Source of the DNA: Planctomycetaceae bacterium
Lineage (GTDB): Bacteria > Planctomycetota > Planctomycetia > Pirellulales > JAEUIK01
Reading direction: 5' to 3'
Assembly: GCA_015493185.1 (NCBI GenBank)
Contig: WGDQ01000279.1
Coordinates: 1 to 9,367 of the forward strand
DNA: 9,367 nt
Program-made: the position numbers and the translations under genes
Part shown: positions 1 to 5,490 of the stretch, piece by piece
Numbering within the stretch: the first letter of the stretch is position 1
How the letters are laid out: every line of letters begins with the position of its first letter
Notes under the pieces: generated by a model
Told to the model about the DNA's origin: nothing
Seen by the model: only the letters and a program-made list of their open reading frames with translations
Database searches by the model: none

Positions 1-465
1 GAAGGCGACAACGGCGAGGAACCCGGCGGCGATCGGGCCAATCTCGATTATGCCCGACGTGCGACACAATTGGTGATCGATCACCTCAAAGACCAACTCG
101 CACGCGATCAGCTCGACCAGAAATTGCTCGACAAACTCGGTTGGACTCGGGCCGACGTCGAGCGGTTCGTGGCCCAGTGGGAGCGCATGCGTCGCGAGGC
201 GGAGCAGGGGACCGATTCCCGGGCCCGAAGCCGTTTCAACCAGGCGCTGCGGAGTTTGGGCCTACGGCCCCGATCGACCGAGCTTCGCGGACGTCGAGGC
301 ACGCAACGAACCGATCTGCGCGAATCGCAACGCGTACCCGCTCCACTCGAGTACCGCGAGCAATTCGAGGCCTACACCGAAGCCACAGCCCGGTCGCGCC
401 CCACGCGTCGGTCCGGTGAACCGCCGGCATCAGGCACACGCCCGTCAGACTCTCCCACCCCGTAG
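1..465 (+). CDS. Hypothetical protein, C-terminal part (5' end outside window)
   Basis: The frame is open from the first base of the window to a TAG stop at 463-465, so this is the last 154 residues of a longer protein. An internal ATG-less stretch precedes the GTG at 70, and I treat that GTG as internal because the reading is uninterrupted before it. The tail has a charged helical segment (residues about 15-75, including the motif LGWTRADVERFVAQWERM), then a segment with the phrase RSLGLRP, then an Arg-rich, disordered-looking end rich in Pro, Ser and Thr. No membrane segment or catalytic motif is visible. From memory, large planctomycete proteins of unknown function end in a similar way (a Leu-Gly-Trp helix, then SLGLRP, then a 'YREQFEAYT' type segment), but I cannot name the family. 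The function is unknown. Coding is well supported by codon use and by low-complexity but non-random composition. Confidence 0.75.
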   Translation, partial: EGDNGEEPGGDRANLDYARRATQLVIDHLKDQLARDQLDQKLLDKLGWTRADVERFVAQWERMRREAEQGTDSRARSRFNQALRSLGLRPRSTELRGRRGTQRTDLRESQRVPAPLEYREQFEAYTEATARSRPTRRSGEPPASGTRPSDSPTP

Positions 466-549
466 CGACCGGCTTGTGTGGGCATGCACGGGCGCCAATC
501 GCTCCGCGTCGAATTGCCACGATAGCTTTTGCCCCCCCGACGTGCTGGA

Positions 550-605
550 CGATTTGGCGGCAAATCGCGCCCAAGCCATTCGGGTTGCGGCGTACCCGAC
601 GCCGC
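550..605. other. Two adjacent perfect hairpins after first gene
   Basis: The first hairpin has a 7-bp stem, CGATTTG (550-556) with CAAATCG (561-567), closed by the tetraloop GCGG. The second has a 7-bp stem, GCGGCGT (587-593) with ACGCCGC (599-605), and loop ACCCG. They lie 85-140 bases past the stop of the upstream gene and are not followed directly by a T-run, so they are not classic intrinsic terminators. A role in ending or protecting the upstream transcript is a guess from position. Confidence 0.35.
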
Positions 606-650
606 GGTGGCCCACGAATCACGCCCGCGGCGGAGGTTTCTTTTCCCGGC

Positions 651-676
651 TCCTTTCTTTCTTTCTTTCTTCTTTC
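651..676 (+). repeat. 26-base pyrimidine tract with CTTT tandem repeat
   Basis: Every base from 651 to 676 is C or T. Inside it the tetranucleotide CTTT is repeated four times in tandem (653-668) and continues with a broken copy. It lies about 490 bases before nadB on the same strand. Short tetranucleotide repeats can slip during replication, but this one is not inside a recognised gene or promoter, so phase variation is not supported. Confidence 0.6.
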
Positions 677-999
677 GGGCGTGCCTGCTGGTTTCAAAAG
701 GCTGTCGGCGTGCCGCTTGCGATTGGCCTCGGGGCGGTTGTTAAGCGGTGCGAACGTTGCCGTGTTTGCGGCTCGCCACAAACAAGTTTTTCGACGTGGC
801 TGCCTTTCCTTTGGCTGGGTGCGGCCGATATAACGGGCTGTCATCTACCCCGCATGCCGCGGCGGCCGAAACACCCGGCGAACGGGAGCCTCAGCGTCGA
901 GCGAGATCGATGCGGAAGAAAACACACGCGGCGCCAAACAGGGCACGCGCTAATAGAAAAGAACACGCATCATCGAAGCGAACAGCGCAAGATCAGCAA

Positions 1000-1063
1000 G
1001 CATTGCGAAAAGTTCGCATCGCAATGCATCGCAAGAGCCGCAGCGGCCGACTGGGGCCGCTGC
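1000..1063 (+). promoter_or_regulatory. Candidate structured leader or terminator upstream of nadB
   Basis: Two hairpins sit 100-165 bases before the nadB start. The first pairs GCATTGCG (1000-1007) with CGCAATGC (1020-1027), 8 bp with a 12-base loop. An alternative, mutually exclusive pairing joins TGCGAA (1004-1009) with TTCGCA (1013-1018). The second is a perfect 9-bp GC-rich stem, GCAGCGGCC (1040-1048) with GGCCGCTGC (1055-1063), and a 6-base loop. No U-run follows. It may be part of the nadB leader RNA or the end of an upstream transcript. It does not match a riboswitch class that I can recognise. Confidence 0.35.
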
Positions 1064-1072
1064 ACTGCTTCC

Positions 1073-1102
1073 GTTATGAAATGGGCGTCGGTCGGTTATG
1101 AA
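1073..1102 (+). promoter_or_regulatory. Direct repeat GTTATGAA, 22-bp period, before nadB
   Basis: GTTATGAA occurs at 1073-1080 and again at 1095-1102. The 22-bp spacing is about two helical turns, so a dimeric regulator could bind both copies on one face of the DNA. The pair lies 60-90 bases before the nadB start codon, where promoter or operator elements would be expected. The link to a known NAD regulator (NadR, NiaR or NrtR type) is not supported by sequence. Confidence 0.2.
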
Positions 1103-1163
1103 TAGGTCGAAAATAAGTGTTGTGAAAGGCTCCTTTCTGAGTCGAGGAGCAAGCTGACTTTAC

Positions 1164-2798
1164 ATGTTTGGCAACGTTCCGCGTTATTTGGTTCCACTGG
1201 CACCCAAACGGCAGCGACACCGGTTTGTCGATGTGTTGATCATCGGCGGCGGCCTGGCCGGGCTGCGCGCCGCGCTGGGTATCGATCGCCGGTTGTCGGT
1301 GCTGGTAGTTACCAAAGACCGCGTGGAACAATCGAGCAGCCACTACGCTCAAGGCGGCATTGCGGGCGTGCTCGATCCGGAAGATCGGTTTGAAGATCAT
1401 ATTGCCGACACACTGCGGGCCGGCGGCGGACTTTGCGATCGGGAAGTGGTGGAAATGGTGGTTCGCGAGGCGCCACGACGCATCGACGAGCTGATCCGCT
1501 GGGGAACGCATTTCGACCAGGTCGGCGGCGAATTGGCGTTGGGGCGTGAAGGCGGGCACAGCCACGATCGCATCGTGCATGCCCTGGGCGACGCCACCGG
1601 TCGCGAGGTGATGCGGGCCATGATCCAAAAAGTGCGTGAATGCGAAAACGTGGAGCTATGGCCCAACGCCTTCACGCTCGATTTGCTCACGCACCAGGGC
1701 ACGTGCCGCGGGGCAGTTGTCTTCGACGGTTCGGAGCGAAGCGGCGGCCATACGGCCGTGTGGGCCAAACAAACCGTGCTGTGTACTGGTGGGGCCGGCC
1801 AGTTGTATCGCGAAACGACGAACCCCGAAGTGGCCACTGGCGATGGGCACGCGGCCGCTTTCCGCGCCGGGGCGGAATTGCGAGATATGGAGTTCGTGCA
1901 GTTTCATCCCACCGTGTTGTACATAGCTGGAAGCAGCCGCACGCTGATCACCGAGGCAGTGCGCGGCGCCGGGGCGCGATTGGTCGATCGCACCGGTTAC
2001 CGTTTCATGCCCGACTACGATTCGCGGGCCGAGCTTGCCCCCCGCGACGTGGTGAGCCGCGCCATCACAAGCCAGATGGAAAAGACGCGTCATCCGTGCG
2101 TTTATCTCGATATGACCCATCTCAATCCGGATTGGGTGCGGCGCCGTTTCCCGGGCATTGCGCGCACGTGTGCTGAGTTCGATCTGGACATCGCCACCGA
2201 TTGGATTCCGGTTCGTCCCGGTGCGCACTACATGATTGGCGGTCTGGTGGTCGATCTACAGGGGCGAACCACACTGCCCGGCCTCTGGGCCGCCGGAGAG
2301 GCCACTTCGAGCGGTCTTCACGGCGCGAATCGGCTGGCTTCGAACAGCCTGCTCGAGGGGCTCGTTTACGGCGCGCACGTGGCTTCCGGAGTTTCGGCTG
2401 CCGCGCTGGACATGCCCGACGAGTTTCGCGCCCTTCCCTTGGAGAGTGCCGCCATTGCCGACCACCCGGACCAGCTCGATCTGGAAGACATTCGCAATTC
2501 GCTTAAAAGCCTCATGTGGCGCGATGTGGGTATTTGCCGTCAGCGTACCGGACTGGACGAGGCGCTCGAGATGGTCGACTATTGGTCTCGCTATGTGTTG
2601 GGCCGGCAATTCGACAACCCGCGGGGTTGGGAGTTGCAGAATATGCTGGTAACGGCCCGATTGGTGATCGAGGCCGCGCGGCTTCGCGAAGAAAGCCGCG
2701 GCGTGCACTACCGCGACGATTTTCCGGAAACCGACGATGCCCACTGGCGGCGGCATATTGTTTTTCGGATGGATGAGCCCCGGCCCATGGTCCGCTGA
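1164..2798 (+). CDS. nadB: L-aspartate oxidase
   Basis: NadB oxidises L-aspartate to iminoaspartate with FAD in the cytoplasm. Quinolinate synthase NadA then uses the product to make quinolinate for NAD. The 544-residue length fits the family (E. coli 540). Visible motifs are the FAD-binding GGGLAG (residues 28-33), SSSHYAQGGIAG (57-68), REGGHSH (128-134), QFHPT (246-250), TEAVRG (263-268) and APRDVVSRAI (292-301, with the likely catalytic Arg294). GAHYMIGG (353-360, His355), GEATSSGLHGANRLASNSLLEGLVYG (FAD/substrate region, 378-403) and the C-terminal helical domain with ESRGVHYRDDFP (510-521) follow. The ATG at 1164 is chosen because residues 6-17 resemble other planctomycete NadB starts as I remember them. 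A GAGGAG at 1144-1149 lies 14 bases upstream, rather far for a strong ribosome site. nadA and nadC are not in this window, so nadB appears to stand alone. The identification is firm. Confidence 0.97.
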   Translation: MFGNVPRYLVPLAPKRQRHRFVDVLIIGGGLAGLRAALGIDRRLSVLVVTKDRVEQSSSHYAQGGIAGVLDPEDRFEDHIADTLRAGGGLCDREVVEMVVREAPRRIDELIRWGTHFDQVGGELALGREGGHSHDRIVHALGDATGREVMRAMIQKVRECENVELWPNAFTLDLLTHQGTCRGAVVFDGSERSGGHTAVWAKQTVLCTGGAGQLYRETTNPEVATGDGHAAAFRAGAELRDMEFVQFHPTVLYIAGSSRTLITEAVRGAGARLVDRTGYRFMPDYDSRAELAPRDVVSRAITSQMEKTRHPCVYLDMTHLNPDWVRRRFPGIARTCAEFDLDIATDWIPVRPGAHYMIGGLVVDLQGRTTLPGLWAAGEATSSGLHGANRLASNSLLEGLVYGAHVASGVSAAALDMPDEFRALPLESAAIADHPDQLDLEDIRNSLKSLMWRDVGICRQRTGLDEALEMVDYWSRYVLGRQFDNPRGWELQNMLVTARLVIEAARLREESRGVHYRDDFPETDDAHWRRHIVFRMDEPRPMVR

Positions 2799-2799
2799 A

Positions 2800-2963
2800 A
2801 AGGTGTCTTCAAAATCGCTTGCGGGCCCGAGATGGTGAGCAGGCGATTCCTATCCAGGAGAGCGGAAGCAGGCGAATCCTGCTTGGGCTGGTCGATGCAG
2901 ACCGACGACGAGACGGTCGGCATGCTTGTGATCGAAGCCGGAATTGGATTCTGAACACACCTT
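2800..2963. mobile_element. 164-bp element with 17-bp terminal inverted repeats (MITE-like)
   Basis: The left end AAGGTGTCTTCAAAATC (2800-2816) and the right end GATTCTGAACACACCTT (2947-2963) are reverse complements at 15 of 17 positions. The element begins one base after the nadB stop codon and ends 22 bases before the stop of the convergent minus-strand gene, so it fills the gap. Near its centre is a 7-bp hairpin, AAGCAGG (2866-2872) with CCTGCTT (2878-2884). Further in, the arms are only loosely complementary. It contains an imperfect 13-bp direct repeat (GCAGGCGATTCCT at 2839, GCAGGCGAATCCT at 2868). No target-site duplication is obvious and no transposase is present. It could be a non-autonomous miniature inverted-repeat element, a dispersed repeat, or a native bidirectional terminator. 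The repeats are seen; the mobile-element reading is inference. Confidence 0.45.
2866..2884. terminator. Hairpin between convergent genes, possible bidirectional terminator
   Basis: A perfect 7-bp stem (AAGCAGG / CCTGCTT) with loop CGAAT lies 68 bases after the nadB stop and about 100 bases after the stop of the opposing gene. The position between two convergent genes suits a shared terminator. There is no U-run on either strand, so intrinsic termination would be atypical. It also forms the middle of the inverted-repeat element. Confidence 0.3.
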
Positions 2964-2985
2964 CTGGATCGCTCGGCGCGTCGCG

Positions 2986-3858
2986 CTATTTCAGTTGGCG
3001 GATTTTCTGCGAAAAGTCTTCGGCCGAGGCGTAGCGGTTGGCCAGATAGTTGATGCGGGCCCGCAGCTTGGTTTCTTCGAACGAAACATCGGTGTCGAGC
3101 AGCCCTAGCTCGTAGGCATATTCGTCCGATCGACCGGGCAGCAGAATGCGCAGATCCCACGGCACACGGTTGGGTGCCAAGCGGTTGATGTGCCGCACAA
3201 TGTTGTTTGTGCAATTGTTGGTTAGCGTGTTGTAGAACTCGGGCGCCACGGCCAGCTTGTTCACGCGGTTCATCACGTCGGTGAACATGGCACGAATCTG
3301 TTCGGGAGTGGCCCGCACGCGATACACATACACATCGTCGAGGCGATAGTTGGTGCGCAGCTTGATCAGATCACGTTCATCGCCCACGACGTACATCAGT
3401 TCGAACTGCCGGAGCATTCCCTTGAGCGGCGCGTACGTTTCGCCTTTCTCGCGGCGGATTTCGACCGACACGCAAACGTAGTCGCGCCCGCCGAAGCCGA
3501 AACTAAGCATCGTGTGGGCCAGTTGTGGCATGCCGCGGAACGGAATGACGATGAAATCAAGCGAATCGAGCTGCTGGAGGTCGAACGTCTTGTCGTAGTA
3601 GTGAACCGTGTAATCGTCCGTCGTGCGGTATTGGCAATAACGGATGTTGCGCAGTCGGGCATAGCGGGGGCCCAACTCTGCGTAGGGCAACACGGCCTGG
3701 TCGGGCGACCAATCGCGATTGTTCGAAGGCGCGAGCACCGCACAACCCGGCATGAGGGCAAGCAGCGGCAGCAGACACAACAACCGCGGTAGGCAGCGGT
3801 ACCGAAACCGGCACGATGACTGGGCGCACGCCAAGGGGGTTCGAGGGAAGATGGACAT
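2986..3858 (-). CDS. DUF4105 / Lnb N-terminal-domain exported lipoprotein
   Basis: This 290-residue protein reads from an ATG at 3858 (complement). Its long basic n-region and a Leu-rich core (about residues 24-35) end in LMPGC, an approximate lipobox with Cys39, so it is probably exported and lipid-anchored. The mature part matches the DUF4105 pattern: LAHTMLSFGFGGRDYV with His115, VSVEIRREKGE (about 130-140), FELMYVVGDERDLIKLRTNY (about 152-171), and YNTLTNNCTNNIVRHIN (209-225) with Cys216. His115 and Cys216 are plausible catalytic residues of a thiol enzyme; this is inference. The family's Pfam domain is now named after Lnb, a lipoprotein N-acyltransferase of Bacteroides, which also has membrane helices that are absent here. 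A second in-frame ATG at 3900 would add 14 residues, and neither start has a clear ribosome site. The gene converges on nadB and has no same-strand partner here. The substrate is unknown. Confidence 0.85.
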   Translation of the reverse strand: MSIFPRTPLACAQSSCRFRYRCLPRLLCLLPLLALMPGCAVLAPSNNRDWSPDQAVLPYAELGPRYARLRNIRYCQYRTTDDYTVHYYDKTFDLQQLDSLDFIVIPFRGMPQLAHTMLSFGFGGRDYVCVSVEIRREKGETYAPLKGMLRQFELMYVVGDERDLIKLRTNYRLDDVYVYRVRATPEQIRAMFTDVMNRVNKLAVAPEFYNTLTNNCTNNIVRHINRLAPNRVPWDLRILLPGRSDEYAYELGLLDTDVSFEETKLRARINYLANRYASAEDFSQKIRQLK

Positions 3859-4001
3859 CGGCGAAAAAACCAAGGGGAATGAACCGTCGACCTCTCGCAT
3901 CTTGCCCGGGCGAGGTGGTCGATTTGGCGGCGCATGGCGCGATTGCCAAAAGCGCCACCGCCTGACCACGACGCACTGGCCGACAACGTGGGCACCAGAC
4001 G

Positions 4002-4035
4002 CCGCAGGTTGCGGTGGCGCGCACCGCCCCTGCGG
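4002..4035. other. Strong GC-rich hairpin upstream of DUF4105 gene
   Basis: An outer 7-bp stem, CCGCAGG (4002-4008) with CCTGCGG (4029-4035), encloses an inner 6-bp stem, GCGGTG (4011-4016) with CACCGC (4022-4027). The two are separated by a TT/C internal loop, and the inner stem is closed by a 5-base loop. It lies about 145-175 bases before the minus-strand start at 3858, so it could be in that gene's leader. Function is not known. Confidence 0.4.
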
Positions 4036-4048
4036 GCGCCTGCGTGGG

Positions 4049-4062
4049 CCGACCTTGGTCGG
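4049..4062. promoter_or_regulatory. 14-bp dyad CCGACC-TT-GGTCGG, operator-like
   Basis: Two perfect 6-bp half-sites are separated by TT. The size and tight spacing suit a DNA-binding dimer better than an RNA hairpin, because a 2-base loop cannot form. It lies about 190 bases before the start of the minus-strand DUF4105 gene, directly beside the 4002-4035 hairpin. No second copy was noticed in the window. Confidence 0.2.
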
Positions 4063-4280
4063 GCAGATACAGGGAAGACACCGGAAAGAGCCAAGGTAGA
4101 AGGCGGGTCCGTAAATAGCGATCCAGTCCGCCTGGGGCAAGAGCGAGTTCGAAGCTGGCCTTCGTGCGAGAAGGGGAAATCGTCGCTTGCAAACTGCCTG
4201 CGCTGGCCGGCATAGATTGCCCGGTGGTGGACGAGGCGAGAAGAACCGAAGGGCCGCAAAAACGAGAATGGTGAGACAGC

Positions 4281-4318
4281 GGAGAGGGGACAAGGAAGAA
4301 GAAAGGGAGAAGAAGAGG
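4281..4318 (-). repeat. Long purine/pyrimidine tract upstream of DUF4105 gene
   Basis: On the plus strand 37 of 38 bases are purines, with an unbroken 27-base purine run at 4292-4318. On the minus strand, the sense strand of the DUF4105 gene, this is a CU-rich tract resembling those at 651-676 and 5372-5390. It lies about 430 bases before the DUF4105 start. Confidence 0.5.
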
Positions 4319-5054
4319 CAAAGCAGCGGGATGGCAGATGGTGGAGTGGCAGAGATAGCAAGGCAGCAAGACGCCGAAGGGGCATGATTCCCGCAGGTTT
4401 CGCGTGGTCCACGGGGCTGGGCGATGGGCGGGACGGCGAAAAAGTGCCCATTTGCGGTCGAAACCGGAGACCGGAACCGGCGGGCTGGCGCGTGCGTGAG
4501 ATCGGCCTTCGGCGATCAAACGGCCTGAAGACGCAGCCCACCTATGGCGTGGCCGCTATTTCGCCCTCGATCGGGCTGCAATATGGAGAAAACGGGGGCC
4601 GGCGGAAGGGGGCCACCGAGGCTCGGACAAACAAGCAAATGGGCAACAGATTTGGTGGGGTGTTGTGGGAGGGGCGTGCGAAGTTGGCCGGTTTGGCGAA
4701 CCGAAGGTGTGTGCGAGTCGTAACGTACCAAAGATGCCCAACCTGCGCTGTCTTGGCGATGCATGAATCAAGGCAGCGGTCCGCATGGCGGATTTTTCGT
4801 GCGCTGGCGTCAAGCCGGCCTCGGATCAATCGCCCGGGCCTTGTGTGTCATGGCCGAGGCTTTCGGTGCGAGGGCAACTTCGCCAGAGGACGCGGGCGGG
4901 CCGTGAGAAGCGGTAAGAGACTGTCTAGACAACAACTTGTGGTCGGGCTATATCTTTTGGAAACCCCGGCATCGGTGTTTTGCCCGAGATGCTCGGACTG
5001 GCGGCCAGCCTGACGGTCGAGGACAGCACCGAACGAACGGGTGTTTTCCTGCCG

Positions 5055-5096
5055 GGGGCCGATCGTGGCCCCTTGGGGCCGCCTGTCGATCGTGGC
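5055..5096. repeat. Overlapping GC-rich inverted and direct repeats
   Basis: GGGGCC (5055-5060) pairs with GGCCCC (5067-5072), which can instead pair with a second GGGGCC (5075-5080). The 10-mer CGATCGTGGC occurs at 5060-5069 and 5087-5096. The block is about 400 bases before the ABC ATPase. In GC-rich DNA such short repeats can be chance. Confidence 0.3.
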
Positions 5097-5371
5097 GGGT
5101 TGCCCTGGTTCCAAAAACAACCACCTGCCCGACGTAGGCAATGCATCCGAGAAACGACGCCATGCCGACCGGTTTCGGGCGGTATCGATTCGGTTGGCGT
5201 TTGCCCGGCGTGTCGGGCCGCAGGTCTGTCGGCGGTCTGTTGCCGCTTGGGTTCGCGCCGGCCAAGTCACAGCCGAGCCGTTTTGGCATTCGCTGGCCTC
5301 GGCCCGGTTCCTTTTGGTTTCGATTTTTCGAATCGTTGTTGCTTGGGTTCGGGGGGAGCGTAAACGACAAG

Positions 5372-5390
5372 CTTTTCTCTTCCTTCTTTC
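5372..5390 (+). repeat. 19-base pyrimidine tract before ABC ATPase gene
   Basis: All 19 bases are C or T (CTTTTCTCTTCCTTCTTTC). The flanking bases up to about 5420 stay pyrimidine-rich. The tract lies about 100 bases before the ATPase start, on its sense strand. Confidence 0.5.
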
Positions 5391-5427
5391 GATCCTCTGC
5401 TCATCGTCACCTTCTTTGTCGCCGTGT

Positions 5428-5457
5428 TTGTGGCTATTTTTAGCGTGAGTCGATAAC
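5428..5457 (+). promoter_or_regulatory. Weak sigma70-like promoter candidate for ABC ATPase gene
   Basis: TTGTGG (5428-5433) and GATAAC (5452-5457) are separated by 18 bases and lie 34 bases before the ATG at 5491. They match the -35 consensus at 3 of 6 positions and the -10 consensus at 4 of 6. The position is sensible, but the match is weak and planctomycete promoters are poorly defined. Confidence 0.22.
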
Positions 5458-5490
5458 CGAAGTTGCCGTATTCGAGGAGTGATTTTCCCC

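Larger units (their letters stand above)
466..1163. other. Gene-free spacer with hairpins and pyrimidine tract
   Basis: About 700 bases lie between the upstream stop and nadB. Open frames of up to 229 codons exist on both strands, but their translations are Arg/Pro/Ala/Cys-rich and lack domain-like patterns, which is typical of chance frames in GC-rich DNA. Visible structures are two perfect hairpins just after the upstream gene (550-567 and 587-605), a 26-base pyrimidine run (651-676), a pair of hairpins before nadB (1000-1027 and 1040-1063) and an 8-bp direct repeat at 1073 and 1095. I see no tRNA T-arm and no RNase P, tmRNA or SRP RNA core motifs. Confidence 0.6.
3859..5490. other. 1.6-kb spacer without convincing genes
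   Basis: No open frame here gives a protein-like translation. The frames of about 200 codons on both strands are rich in Arg, Pro, Cys and Gly, lack hydrophobic patterning and overlap each other freely. Contents seen are a 13-bp GC hairpin (4002-4035), a dyad CCGACCTTGGTCGG (4049-4062), a purine-rich stretch (about 4225-4380), a GC-rich block of overlapping inverted and direct repeats (5055-5096), an 11-bp direct repeat GCTTGGGTTCG (5245 and 5341), and a pyrimidine tract with a possible promoter before the ABC ATPase. The divergent layout means it must hold promoters for both flanking genes. I looked for tRNA, RNase P RNA, tmRNA and SRP RNA signatures and saw none. Confidence 0.55.

Noticed and set aside
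416..1105. Plus-strand frame of 229 codons, and the overlapping minus-strand frame 236-844
   Set aside because: Both translations are Arg/Ala/Cys/His-rich without hydrophobic patterning or motifs. The first overlaps the end of the upstream gene and the second overlaps it antisense. They look like chance frames.
3859..4293. N-terminal extension of the DUF4105 protein to a start at 4293
   Set aside because: The extra 145 residues are Arg/Pro/Cys-rich with no domain. They would place the signal sequence and lipobox in the middle of the protein.
4922..4931. 10-bp perfect palindrome TGTCTAGACA
   Set aside because: About nine 10-bp palindromes are expected by chance in a window of this size, and nothing around this one supports a binding site.
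4384..5013. Plus-strand frame of 209 codons in the large spacer
   Set aside because: The composition is Arg/Gly/Cys-rich and irregular, there is no ribosome site, and the frame competes with several others of similar length.
5479..5481. GTG start for the ABC ATPase
   Set aside because: It would overlap the GAGGAG ribosome site. The ATG at 5491 has this site 11 bases upstream and gives a normal N-terminus.
3859..5490. tRNA, RNase P RNA, tmRNA or SRP RNA in the large spacer
   Set aside because: I looked for a T-arm GGTTCGA core, GAGGAAAGTCC, the tmRNA ends and the SRP tetraloop region, and saw none. A covariance search would be needed to exclude divergent forms.
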